From assembly GCA_002390705.1 (NCBI GenBank), contig DGQA01000049.1, positions 1 to 13,105 of the forward strand: a stretch of DNA of 13,105 bases, written 5' to 3'. Shown here one piece after another: positions 6,303 through 13,105 of the stretch. Source of the DNA: Actinobacteria bacterium UBA4426 (GTDB taxonomy: Bacteria > Actinomycetota > Actinomycetes > S36-B12). The notes below the pieces were generated by a model, which saw only the letters and a program-made list of their open reading frames with translations, ran no database searches and was not told where the DNA came from. A program made the position numbers and the translations under genes. Numbering within the stretch: position 1 is the first letter of the stretch; each line of letters opens with the position of its first letter.

Positions 6303-8026
6303 TTGGATTCACCCCCAGAAACCGGAACTACCATGTGTGTGTGTACGCCGGGAGCAGCCAGCTCAGGGTGGTGTAGGTCAAATGCCGGGCGCTCCGAACG
6401 GATCCGAGGTAGCGAAATGAAGTTGTGACGCGGCGGTGGGCAAGAGGTAGCCCACTCGAGGGACCCGCTCCAACCCCAAGGGTCATCCACGGTGACTTTT
6501 GGTGCCGTCTTCGCAGTCTTGAATACATTCCAAATGAAGAAGAGAGTCGAGACACCAAGAATTGCCGCACCCGTTGTCGAGACCACGTTGAGCGTCTGGA
6601 AGTTGTCAATGGGCAGATAGTCACCGTAGCGGCGAGGCATACCTTGGACTCCCAGCCAATGCTGAACCAAGAAGGTCACCTGGAAACCAATGAACAGCAA
6701 CCAAAAGTGAATCTTGCCCAGCTTCTCATCCAGCATTTTGCCGGTCATTTTCGGCCACCAGAAGTAGAACCCGGCAAACATCATGAACACGACCGTGCCA
6801 AAAACGGTGTAGTGGAAATGCGCAACGACGAAATAGGAATCCGACACGGCAAAGTCCAGTGGAGGGGCTGAAAGAATAACCCCAGTGAGGCCGCCAAAAA
6901 GGAAAGTGAACAAAAAACCCATGGTCCACAGCATCGGGGTGTCAAATGATAGAGATCCCCGCCACATTGTTCCGATCCAGTTGAAAAACTTCACACCCGT
7001 GGGAACGGCAATTAACATGGTGGTCAAAGCAAAGAACGGTAAGTACACCGAACCGGTGACGTACATGTGGTGGGCCCACACTGCAACCGAAAGGGCACCA
7101 ATGGACATAGTGGCGAAAATCAGTCCCTTGTAACCGAAGACTGGTTTGCGCGAGAAAGCCGGGATGATCTCGCTGGCGATGCCAAAGAAGGGCAAAGCGA
7201 TGATGTACACCTCCGGATGTCCGAAGAACCAAAACAAGTGCTGCCACAAGATGGCACCACCATTTTCGGACGCGAAGACGACTGCGCCATATTCCCGATC
7301 AATGAATGCCACTGCCAGAGCTGCCGCCAGCACGGGGAAGGCAATAAGTACCAACAAACTGGTGATCATGATTGTCCACGTGAAAATCGGCATCCGGAAC
7401 ATGGTCATGCCGGGTGCACGCATGGTGAAAATAGTGGTGATGAAGTTGACCCCGCCCAAGATCGTGCCCAGACCGCTCACGACCAGACCCAACAGCCATA
7501 AATCTGCGCCCACTTCAGGTGAGTTGACCGCGTTGCTCAACGGGGCATAGGCAAACCAACCAAATGACGCCGCACCGCCGGGGGTGAAAAAGCCGGCGAC
7601 AACAATCAGGCCACCGAAAAGGAAGAGCCAAAAACCCAGCATGTTTAACCGGGGGAAGGCAACATCGGGTGCACCGATCTGCAGGGGCATAATCACATTG
7701 CCGAAACCCACGAAAAGCGGTGTGGCGAACAAAAACAGCATAATCGTGCCATGGATGGTGAACAACTGGTTGTACTGCTCAAGGGAAACAACCTGCATTC
7801 CCGGGATAGCGAGTTCTGCACGCATTGCAAGAGCCATCAGACCAGCGATGAGGAACCACACCATTGACGTGACCAGGTACATGTAACCGATCACCTTGTG
7901 GTCCGTGGAGGTGATCCAATTGACGACCGCCTTGCCAAGGCTCTGCTGTGGTGCGCTGCTCACCGTGCTGGGGCCAAAGTCACCGGGGCCGGCCGTTGTT
8001 GTTGGGCGGTCATTCAGGATTGTCAT
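6299..8026 (-). CDS. ctaD: Cytochrome c oxidase subunit I (CtaD)
   Basis: Catalytic subunit (575 aa) of the aa3-type heme-copper oxidase: it reduces O2 to water at the heme a3-CuB centre and pumps protons. All core residues are present: His92 (TIHGTIM, low-spin heme a), the CuB motif GHPEVY with His270, Glu272 at the end of the D-channel and Tyr274, the His319-His320 pair (WAHHMY), and His403/His405 (HFHYTVFG), ligands of heme a3 and heme a. The HPEVY Glu marks it as an A1-type oxidase. The hydrophobic profile fits twelve helices, and the roughly 25-residue N-terminal and longer C-terminal extensions are usual in actinobacteria. The ATG at 8026 overlaps the ctaC stop as ATGA; GGAG-like sequence precedes it. 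Its stop overlaps the ctaF start. It is the middle gene of a coupled operon. Confidence 0.98.
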   Translation of the reverse strand: MTILNDRPTTTAGPGDFGPSTVSSAPQQSLGKAVVNWITSTDHKVIGYMYLVTSMVWFLIAGLMALAMRAELAIPGMQVVSLEQYNQLFTIHGTIMLFLFATPLFVGFGNVIMPLQIGAPDVAFPRLNMLGFWLFLFGGLIVVAGFFTPGGAASFGWFAYAPLSNAVNSPEVGADLWLLGLVVSGLGTILGGVNFITTIFTMRAPGMTMFRMPIFTWTIMITSLLVLIAFPVLAAALAVAFIDREYGAVVFASENGGAILWQHLFWFFGHPEVYIIALPFFGIASEIIPAFSRKPVFGYKGLIFATMSIGALSVAVWAHHMYVTGSVYLPFFALTTMLIAVPTGVKFFNWIGTMWRGSLSFDTPMLWTMGFLFTFLFGGLTGVILSAPPLDFAVSDSYFVVAHFHYTVFGTVVFMMFAGFYFWWPKMTGKMLDEKLGKIHFWLLFIGFQVTFLVQHWLGVQGMPRRYGDYLPIDNFQTLNVVSTTGAAILGVSTLFFIWNVFKTAKTAPKVTVDDPWGWSGSLEWATSCPPPRHNFISLPRIRSERPAFDLHHPELAAPGVHTHMVVPVSGGESK

Positions 8027-8898
8027 ATTCTCCGCTCCCCTGGTCGCTGTCCATCATTGCTCGATTGGCCTGTCTGCATCGAACCCGTTTGTCCGGCAGC
8101 CCGCAACCCTGCGACGTATTCGTTGAATTCGGCTCGCTCTACTACTTTCACGCTAAAAAGCATTTGTGAGTGGTAGGTCCCACAGAGTTCCGCGCACTTG
8201 CCCACAAAAGTGCCAATTTTGTCCGGGGTAAGTTCAAACACGTTTGTCTTACCCGGAATGACATCCATTTTGAAGAGGAACTGTGGCACCCAGAAGGAGT
8301 GGATTACGTCTGGGGAAGTAAGTTCAAAGCGAACTTTTTCGTCAACCGGCAACACCAAAGTGGAAATCTGTGAGTCGGCGATTGCGGGGTCTTCGGAGAT
8401 CATCAGTGAGTCGGACGGTAAACCAATTGAATACACATCTTCATCGAGGTAGTTAAAGGCCCACGCCCACCGGAACCCCACCACGTTAACGGTTTGGCTT
8501 TGATCGTTTTCCAGGGTCAATATTTCACTTTGGTCACGCGCTGTGAACCAGAACAGCCCCAGCACCATGACCAATGGCACGAGCGTGTACAAAACCTCGA
8601 GGGGGACGTTGTATTTGGTTTGTTCGGGAACCTCGTTGATCCGGCGGCGGCGGTAAGCAAAAATTGCCCACAAAATCAAGCCGGCCGTAAACGCACCAAC
8701 AGCCCAAGCCGCAATCCAGGATCCATTCCACAAGTTTTGAATAATTGGCGCCTCAGCAGTTGCCGGTTCGGGCATGTCAAAGAAAAATGCCTCATTCGCT
8801 GTACAGCCCGAAAGCAGTAACGCCCCGGCGACCGCGATACTCGCAAGTCCCAGCCGTGTCTTCACCCGGTTGCTACTCGAGTTACGAGTCGTTCCCAC
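8023..8898 (-). CDS. ctaC: Cytochrome c oxidase subunit II (CtaC), lipoprotein with CuA site
   Basis: Accepts electrons from the cytochrome c partner and passes them through the dinuclear CuA centre to subunit I. From the GTG at 8898 (291 aa) it has a basic n-region, hydrophobic core and lipobox LLSGC with Cys32, two membrane helices (about 60-82 and 98-119), an aromatic GFRWAWAF patch and a cupredoxin domain facing outside. CuA ligands are complete: His200, Cys235, Glu237, Cys239, His243 and Met246. I chose GTG 8898 because GAAGGG is placed 7 nt upstream and the product then begins like a normal lipoprotein signal peptide; the ATG at 8946 would add 16 residues (rich in Cys and acidic), has no ribosome site, and would place an inverted repeat (8918-8939) inside the coding region. 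It is the first gene of ctaC-ctaD-ctaF, divergent from the desulfurase homologue. Confidence 0.95.
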   Translation of the reverse strand: MGTTRNSSSNRVKTRLGLASIAVAGALLLSGCTANEAFFFDMPEPATAEAPIIQNLWNGSWIAAWAVGAFTAGLILWAIFAYRRRRINEVPEQTKYNVPLEVLYTLVPLVMVLGLFWFTARDQSEILTLENDQSQTVNVVGFRWAWAFNYLDEDVYSIGLPSDSLMISEDPAIADSQISTLVLPVDEKVRFELTSPDVIHSFWVPQFLFKMDVIPGKTNVFELTPDKIGTFVGKCAELCGTYHSQMLFSVKVVERAEFNEYVAGLRAAGQTGSMQTGQSSNDGQRPGERRI

Positions 8899-8917
8899 AA
8901 ATGCACCCTTCGCACAC

Positions 8918-8939
8918 ATTTCACAGACATCCGTGAAAT
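8918..8939. promoter_or_regulatory. Inverted repeat in the ctaC leader (possible operator or mRNA hairpin)
   Basis: Perfect 7-bp arms ATTTCAC (8918-8924) and GTGAAAT (8933-8939) enclose 8 nt. The nearer arm ends 19 nt before the preferred ctaC GTG start and a few bases before its ribosome site. A further TTTCAC half-site lies at 8960-8965. It could bind a dimeric regulator or fold in the ctaC leader RNA. The regulator is unknown; the arms are not in the usual Rex or LexA arrangement. Confidence 0.4.
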
Positions 8940-9097
8940 TCACCATTAACGACGACCTGTTTCACCTACTCTGCTGTAGAACTCTAGGGAGAACACGTGT
9001 GCCCACCCCGGAAAGTTCTTACATGAGGGAGACTAGCGCACCCACCCATACTTTTCTCCTCAGGATCGGCCCCAGAAAGAGTTGATCCGGTCACATT

Positions 9098-9126
9098 TTG
9101 TCCCCCCAACGGCTGTTGACTAATCT
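9098..9126 (+). promoter_or_regulatory. Candidate leaderless promoter of the desulfurase homologue
   Basis: TTGTCC at 9098-9103 (4 of 6 matches to TTGACA) is separated by 17 nt from TAATCT at 9121-9126 (T-A-n-n-n-T). The -10 ends 6 nt before the ATG at 9133, so transcription would begin at or next to the start codon. No Shine-Dalgarno sequence precedes the gene, which fits a leaderless mRNA, common in actinobacteria. Confidence 0.45.
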
Positions 9127-9132
9127 GGGCGA

Positions 9133-10254
9133 ATGAGTATTGAACGATCACCCGGATATTTGGATGCCATTGCCGGGGTCCCGTTGACTGTGGCCACCAT
9201 GACGGCCTGGCAATCCGCTGCCACCCAAGCTTGGTCAGACCCGGCCCGCATGCACCACGCCGGTAGGCAGTCCGGGCTTCTCCTGGACTCGGCCCGGGCA
9301 AGTATCGCCACTTTTATGGGTGTCTCCCACGCGAACGTCTTCTTCGCTGGATCCGGTCCCGATGGACTACGCGCCAGTATCGGAGGAATTTTTGCCGTTC
9401 GGTCAAATCTGTCACAGCGGGTGCTGGTGGGCCAGGTTGAATCAATGGCTGTGTTAGGTGCCGCCGGATCCCTTCCCGGTGCAGAAGTCATCTCCTTAGC
9501 CGTCGACCCGGTTCAGAAAACGGGGGCCGTTGACCTTGCTGATTTGGATCAGCAACTCGCTGAAGGCGCCGCCCTTGCCTGCATCCAAGTTGCTAATGCC
9601 GAAGTGGGTTCACGCCAGCCATTTGCTGCCGCGCTCACCGCTTGCCGGGCAGCCGGGGTTCCATTGGTCTCAGATGCAACGGGCGTGATCACCCATGACA
9701 GCCTTCCCACGGATTTCGATGTTCTGGTTGCCCCCGCTCGAGATTGGGGTGGCCCGCCTGGTGTGGCCATCGTTGTGACCAGCCCAAACAATCGCTGGAG
9801 GCCGGAAGAGGCACCCGATCGAGGATGGATCGGTGGCTTCCCAGATATTCCCGCCGCCGTCGCCTCAGCGGTTGCTTTAGAGGAGTCCGCGGGCTCCTGG
9901 CAGAGCCAAGCGGACCTCAATCGGGCAATGATTGATCAGGTGCGATCGAAATTGTTATCGATGAATATCGTGTGCGCTGGTGATCCAGATAATCGACTTC
10001 CCCACGTCCTCACCTTCACAATTACCGGCGCTGCCGGTGGCGCCCTTGTCACCGAATTAGACTCACGCGGAATTTCCGTTGCCAGTGGGTCTGCATGCGC
10101 CGCTGACACACGCATGCCCAGCCATGTCCTACACGCAATCGGCCTACCCAATGATGCAAGTATCCGAATTTCACTGCCGCCAGATTGCAGTGAGGAAACA
10201 ATCAATCTTTTTCTCGCGGAATTACCATCTGCCCTGGACGCGGTGACTTCCTGA
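9133..10254 (+). CDS. Cysteine desulfurase-like protein lacking the PLP lysine (NifS/IscS fold, probable pseudoenzyme)
   Basis: Fold-type I, class V aminotransferase family (373 aa), clearly alignable to NifS/IscS over its full length, including the SGSACAAD loop with Cys322, followed by PSHVLHAIGL, the NAEVG motif (Asn155, Glu157), Asp181, Gln162 and the substrate-carboxylate Arg345 (IRISL). Yet the PLP pocket is altered. Where IscS has SHK before the glycine turn, this protein has ARD then WGGPPG, placing Asp204 at the Schiff-base Lys (IscS K206). EH becomes Glu103-Ser104 (IscS H104), the Gln after the Asp (IscS Q183) becomes Gly184, and the phosphate-binding Thr of SGGT becomes Pro76. The codons (gct cga gat tgg) read cleanly, with no frameshift. 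It is probably not a normal PLP desulfurase; a scaffold, sulfur-carrier or regulatory role is inference. It stands divergently from ctaC and convergent with aat. The ATG at 9133 has no ribosome site, see the promoter at 9098-9126. Confidence 0.85.
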   Translation: MSIERSPGYLDAIAGVPLTVATMTAWQSAATQAWSDPARMHHAGRQSGLLLDSARASIATFMGVSHANVFFAGSGPDGLRASIGGIFAVRSNLSQRVLVGQVESMAVLGAAGSLPGAEVISLAVDPVQKTGAVDLADLDQQLAEGAALACIQVANAEVGSRQPFAAALTACRAAGVPLVSDATGVITHDSLPTDFDVLVAPARDWGGPPGVAIVVTSPNNRWRPEEAPDRGWIGGFPDIPAAVASAVALEESAGSWQSQADLNRAMIDQVRSKLLSMNIVCAGDPDNRLPHVLTFTITGAAGGALVTELDSRGISVASGSACAADTRMPSHVLHAIGLPNDASIRISLPPDCSEETINLFLAELPSALDAVTS

Positions 10255-10271
10255 ATCTCCCACAGGGCAGA

Positions 10272-10979
10272 TCAGCCCGGGCTAAAGCACGGTTTCGCAG
10301 TAAGTACCCGCGTTAGTTCTTTCAGGTAGTCCCTCCGGCCGATCTGGGTCACGCCCATGGATTCCAAGTGGTCGGTGCGCCACTGCACATCAAATAGTCG
10401 CGGACCAACGCAATGCGCCAGTTTTTCCACCAATGTGACGAGAGCCACTTTTGAAGCATCGCGATCAATGTGAAACATAGATTCGCCGGCGAAGAGTCCA
10501 CCTAGTTCAATTCCATACAGGCCACCGGCTAACTCCCCTTCAAAATTCCACACTTCAACCGAGTGAGCGAAGCCGCGCTCATGTAGGTCGGAATAAGTCT
10601 GAACGAATTCGTCTGTTATCCAATTACCGTCACCACCGGCCCGCCAACATGCGCGCATAACCCGAACGAAATCCTGATCAAAAGTGACCGTGAATTTCTG
10701 CATCGACCGTCGCAGTGACCGAGAAACTATTACTTCGTCTAATCGCAAGATCCCCCGCGGATCCGGGGACCACCAACCCAGTTCCTGCTCACCCTGCTCG
10801 GAATCCACCCGCATGGGGAACAGGCCCATCGTGTAAGCATGCAGCACGGTTACCGGATCTAGGTCAGCCCCGATGCAGACCAGATCTACCCCAGGGTGCA
10901 CTTGATGTGGATCGCGCAATTCCCAAGGGCTTGACGGGATTCTCCCGCTACCGGTAGTCAATGCTTGCACATGTGCCAA
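10272..10979 (-). CDS. aat: Leucyl/phenylalanyl-tRNA--protein transferase
   Basis: Transfers Leu or Phe from aminoacyl-tRNA to proteins with an N-terminal Arg or Lys, marking them for ClpS/ClpAP-type degradation (N-end rule); cytoplasmic. The 235-residue product shows family motifs in order: GLFPM (52-56), WWSPDPRG (69-76), NWIT (119-122), FAHSVEVW (137-144), GGLYGIELGGLFAGESMFH (152-170) and FDVQWRTDHLESMG (196-209). The catalytic-site residues known from the E. coli enzyme correspond to Glu166, Asp197 and Gln199, all present. The frame begins with TTG at 10979, 19 nt after the adoK stop; GTG at 10970 is an alternative. Neither has a good ribosome site, so translation may depend on coupling to adoK. 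The stop codon faces the desulfurase homologue with only 17 bp between them and no clear bidirectional terminator. Confidence 0.94.
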   Translation of the reverse strand: MAHVQALTTGSGRIPSSPWELRDPHQVHPGVDLVCIGADLDPVTVLHAYTMGLFPMRVDSEQGEQELGWWSPDPRGILRLDEVIVSRSLRRSMQKFTVTFDQDFVRVMRACWRAGGDGNWITDEFVQTYSDLHERGFAHSVEVWNFEGELAGGLYGIELGGLFAGESMFHIDRDASKVALVTLVEKLAHCVGPRLFDVQWRTDHLESMGVTQIGRRDYLKELTRVLTAKPCFSPG

Positions 10980-10998
10980 CTTAATTCACAGTAGCGAA

Positions 10999-11985
10999 TT
11001 ACGGGCGAGTACAGGAAATGAAACCTTCTACTTCGGCTGCGGCGTTGTCACCATAGGTGCGGCCCAGGCGTTGCAGGAAATGCTGCTGGGCAAGTTCGTA
11101 TTCCTGGGTTCCGACAGTTTCTATTACATAGCTCGCCAGCAGCGAGCCGACCTGAGCCGAGCGCTCATCACTGAGACCCCACGCTTGGCCCGAAAGGAAA
11201 CCAGCACGGAAGGCATCCCCCACGCCGGTGGGGTCAGATTTGCGTTCTTCTTCAGCAATCGGAACGTGCACTGCTGCTTGCCCGCGGCGCTCAATCCGGG
11301 AGCCATTAGGTCCAAGGGTGGTAATCCGAACCTGAACCATGTCGGCAATATCGGCCGCGCTCCAACCGGTCTTTTGCTCAATCAGTGCTGATTCATATTC
11401 ATTGGTGAAGAGGTATTGCGCGCCTTCAATCAATGGCTTTACTTCCTCACCACTCATGCGGGCAAGTTGCTGGGATGGGTCAGCTGCGAATGGATACCCC
11501 CTGAACCGACATTCATCCGTGTGACGTTGCATTGCCAGAGGATCATTCGCTCCAATCAACACCACGTCAGCCGATCCCGCAGCTTCAATAATTGGCTTGA
11601 GCTCAATATTGCGGGCTTCACTCATTGCACCGGCATAAAATGTGGCGATTTGGTTTTGCTCCGCATCGGTTGTGCAAATAAACCGCGCCGTGTGTGCCGT
11701 TTCAGAAACGTGAACACCGCTTGTATCAACCCCGTGACGGGCGAGCCAGCTTTCATAGTCAGCAAAATCTGGACCAACCGCCCCCACGAGCACCGGCTTC
11801 AGCCCCAAGCACCCCATGCCGAAGGCAATATTAGGCGCCACACCCCCGCGTCGAACTTCAAGTTCGTCTACCAGGAAGGACAAAGAAACCTTGTCGAGTT
11901 TTTCTGCAACCAGCGAGTCAACAAAGTTGCCCGGGAAGGTCATTAAATGATCGGTCGCGATGGAGCCGGTAATGAGAATAGCCAC
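10999..11985 (-). CDS. adoK: Adenosine kinase, PfkB family (mycobacterial AdoK type)
   Basis: Phosphorylates adenosine to AMP with ATP (purine salvage), cytoplasmic. The 328-residue protein matches closely what I remember of Mycobacterium tuberculosis Rv2202c: ITGSIATDHLM at the N-terminus, DKVSLSFLVDEL (31-42), RRGGVAPNIAFGMG (45-58, substrate-lid and ribokinase motif 1), SETAHTARF (94-102), FYAGAMSEARNIEL (116-129), AADPSQQLARMSGEE (167-181) and the PfkB signature DPTGVGDAFRAGF (251-263), with catalytic base Asp257 and the anion-hole GVG. Other sugar kinases of the family are less likely given this similarity. The start is GTG at 11985 with no Shine-Dalgarno; TAGACT lies 7 nt upstream, so a leaderless start is possible. 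It lies 49 nt behind erpA and 19 nt before aat, all on the minus strand. Confidence 0.9.
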   Translation of the reverse strand: MAILITGSIATDHLMTFPGNFVDSLVAEKLDKVSLSFLVDELEVRRGGVAPNIAFGMGCLGLKPVLVGAVGPDFADYESWLARHGVDTSGVHVSETAHTARFICTTDAEQNQIATFYAGAMSEARNIELKPIIEAAGSADVVLIGANDPLAMQRHTDECRFRGYPFAADPSQQLARMSGEEVKPLIEGAQYLFTNEYESALIEQKTGWSAADIADMVQVRITTLGPNGSRIERRGQAAVHVPIAEEERKSDPTGVGDAFRAGFLSGQAWGLSDERSAQVGSLLASYVIETVGTQEYELAQQHFLQRLGRTYGDNAAAEVEGFISCTRP

Positions 11986-11992
11986 TTGCGTG

Positions 11993-11998
11993 AGTCTA
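11993..11998 (-). promoter_or_regulatory. Possible -10 box for a leaderless adoK transcript
   Basis: TAGACT on the minus strand ends 7 nt before the adoK GTG. No -35 match is seen at normal spacing, and a short inverted repeat (CGAGTC/GACTCG, 12000-12014) lies directly upstream. Co-transcription from erpA is an equally good explanation. Confidence 0.25.
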
Positions 11999-12034
11999 CC
12001 GAGTCACCGACTCGCGCACCCTCAACCCCACTAG

Positions 12035-12394
12035 TTAGCTGAACGAATCCCCACATGCACACGAGCCACCAGCATTGGGATTATCAATTGTGAAGCCCTG
12101 CTTCTCAATTGTGTCTACAAAGTCAATAGTTGCCCCGCCCAAGTAGGGGGCACTCATGCGGTCGGTGACCACGTTAACTGTGCCGAATTCTTTGACAACA
12201 TCACCATCGAGGGTGCGGTCATCAAAGAAAAGCTGGTATCGAAGACCAGAACAACCGCCGGGCTGGACGGCAATCCGAAGGGCGAGATCATCGCGGCCTT
12301 CCGACTCGAGGAGGATCTTGACTTTGTCTGCGGCCTCACTGCTGAGCACGATGCCGTCGGTGACGGGGGTTTCAACTGTAGTTTCAGTAGACAT
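12035..12394 (-). CDS. erpA: A-type iron-sulfur carrier/insertion protein (ErpA/HesB family)
   Basis: Binds a nascent Fe-S cluster and delivers it to apo-enzymes (family knowledge); cytoplasmic. The 119-residue protein has the three conserved cysteines: Cys48 in GGCSGLRY and Cys112 and Cys114 in the C-terminal GSCACGDSF, and the usual length for the family after a short acidic N-terminus. AGAGG lies 8 nt before the ATG at 12394. It is divergent from nadA, whose product needs a [4Fe-4S] cluster, and is followed 49 nt later by adoK. In many actinobacteria a HesB-like gene occurs near adoK and ctaC, which supports the call. Whether it is functionally ErpA, IscA or SufA cannot be decided from sequence; the symbol follows the most common actinobacterial usage. 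Confidence 0.9.
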   Translation of the reverse strand: MSTETTVETPVTDGIVLSSEAADKVKILLESEGRDDLALRIAVQPGGCSGLRYQLFFDDRTLDGDVVKEFGTVNVVTDRMSAPYLGGATIDFVDTIEKQGFTIDNPNAGGSCACGDSFS

Positions 12395-12539
12395 GGATCA
12401 GACCTCTTTCACTGGTTAGTTGTTCTAAGGCTAATGCACGACCACCGTTTGCGCTAGCAGGCCACCCCTGCCGGCCCAACATTACACTTTGGGGACAACC
12501 CCGCGTGGCAGAAATTCGTTGCCGCGAGAGAATAATCCC
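12395..12539. other. Divergent promoter region between erpA and nadA
   Basis: Must contain the starts for both genes. Small inverted repeats are visible (GCAGG/CCTGC near 12459-12472 and GGGG/CCCC near 12491-12502), but no convincing promoter pair on either strand. nadA has only a weak purine stretch (GCGAGAGAA) before its ATG. Confidence 0.35.
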
Positions 12540-13105
12540 ATGGCTCAAGTATTTGTTGACCCCTCCCCCAGTCCCCTTGCCCTGCTTTTATTGGGAAAAG
12601 CGGCCGATTCGACCAGTGAACGCGGGGTTGAATGTCCGGGAGATCTACCTCCAGCGTCAGACCCCGGTCTTGTAGCTCGAGCCCAGGCCGCAAAGGACGC
12701 TTTGGGCGAGCGAGTTTTTATTCTGGGACACCACTACCAACGTGACGAGGTAATTCAATTTGCCGACATCACAGGTGACTCATTCAAACTTGCACAGAAG
12801 GCTGCGGACATGCCTCTCGCAGAGTTCATTGTTTTTTGTGGCGTTCACTTCATGGCGGAAAGCGCCGATATCCTCACCGGGGACTCACAACAAGTAATTC
12901 TTCCTGACCTGGCAGCCGGCTGCTCAATGGCGGACATGGCCGAGATTAGCCAGGTCGAGCAGTGTTGGACTGACCTTGAATCTGCGAGCGTGGCGGGTGT
13001 CACCGTCCCGATTACCTACATGAATTCAACGGCTGCCATCAAAGCCTTCACGGGTAGGCACGGTGGTTCAATCTGCACCTCAAGTAATGCCCAGCGCAGC
13101 CTTGA
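12540..13105 (+). CDS. nadA: Quinolinate synthase NadA, 5' part (cut by window edge)
   Basis: Condenses iminoaspartate with dihydroxyacetone phosphate to quinolinate, the de novo route to NAD; cytoplasmic [4Fe-4S] enzyme. 188 complete codons are present with no stop, and the frame runs off the right edge. Seen here: GHHYQRDEV (63-71), GDSFKLAQKAA (79-89), FCGVHFMAESADIL (99-112) with cluster ligand Cys100, PDLAAGCSMADM (122-133), TYMNSTAAIKA (159-169) and ICTSSN (178-183) with the second cluster Cys179. The third Cys ligand would be beyond the edge. The roughly 55 residues before the first motif suit the longer actinobacterial form. The divergent neighbour, an A-type Fe-S carrier, could mature it (inference). 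Whether nadB and nadC follow cannot be seen. Confidence 0.94.
   Translation, partial: MAQVFVDPSPSPLALLLLGKAADSTSERGVECPGDLPPASDPGLVARAQAAKDALGERVFILGHHYQRDEVIQFADITGDSFKLAQKAADMPLAEFIVFCGVHFMAESADILTGDSQQVILPDLAAGCSMADMAEISQVEQCWTDLESASVAGVTVPITYMNSTAAIKAFTGRHGGSICTSSNAQRSL

Noticed and set aside
8899..8946. Extended N-terminus of CtaC from the ATG at 8946
   Set aside because: No ribosome site, atypical residues before a lipoprotein signal peptide, and a well-placed GAAGGG before GTG 8898.
9133..10254. Sequencing error or frameshift explaining the missing PLP lysine
   Set aside because: The frame on both sides of Asp204 continues with correct family sequence (WGGPPG), and the other three PLP residues are changed independently at distant sites.
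12454..12693. 79-codon open frame on the minus strand
   Set aside because: It overlaps the start of nadA antisense and the erpA-nadA promoter region; no ribosome site or motif.

Overview
The window looks like chromosome of an actinobacterium (Actinomycetota) of moderate GC content, plausibly a small-genome aquatic lineage; I cannot place it to family. The evidence is a CtaC that is a lipoprotein, the actinobacteria-specific oxidase subunit CtaF behind CtaD, an adenosine kinase of the mycobacterial AdoK type, an LdtMt2-like lipoprotein L,D-transpeptidase, and a mixture of AAGGG-type ribosome sites with GTG/TTG and apparently leaderless starts.

Layout. 1-237: no gene recognised. 238-1419 (-): M20D amidohydrolase, with a perfect TATAAT box upstream. 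1610-1671: an AT-rich palindrome next to a minus-strand terminator whose hairpin resembles a tRNA T-arm. 1715-2119 (-): small conserved protein of unknown function. 2336-4570 (+): stand-alone molybdopterin oxidoreductase whose 3' end overlaps, tail to tail, the L,D-transpeptidase at 4542-5753 (-). 5907-8898 (-): tightly coupled ctaC-ctaD-ctaF operon for the aa3 terminal oxidase. 9133-10254 (+): a divergent cysteine-desulfurase homologue. 10272-10979 (-): aat. 10999-11985 (-): adoK. 12035-12394 (-): erpA/HesB-type Fe-S carrier. 12540-13105 (+): 5' part of nadA, cut by the window edge.

How the genes fit together. The right two thirds is a conserved-looking actinobacterial housekeeping block joining aerobic respiration (CtaC/D/F), Fe-S supply (ErpA), an Fe-S enzyme of NAD synthesis (NadA), purine salvage (AdoK) and N-end-rule tagging (Aat). 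CtaE and the qcr genes of the bc1 complex are not in the window. The left third is a looser set of single genes: M20 hydrolase, hypothetical protein, molybdenum enzyme and cell-wall cross-linker.

Most notable: the desulfurase homologue keeps the sulfur-accepting Cys loop and the substrate Arg but has lost the PLP-binding Lys, the stacking His, the PLP-contacting Gln and the phosphate-binding Thr, so it is probably not a PLP cysteine desulfurase any more. Apart from this, nothing in the window amounts to a clearly new multi-gene system. No CRISPR array, transposase, integrase, rRNA or complete tRNA was seen.
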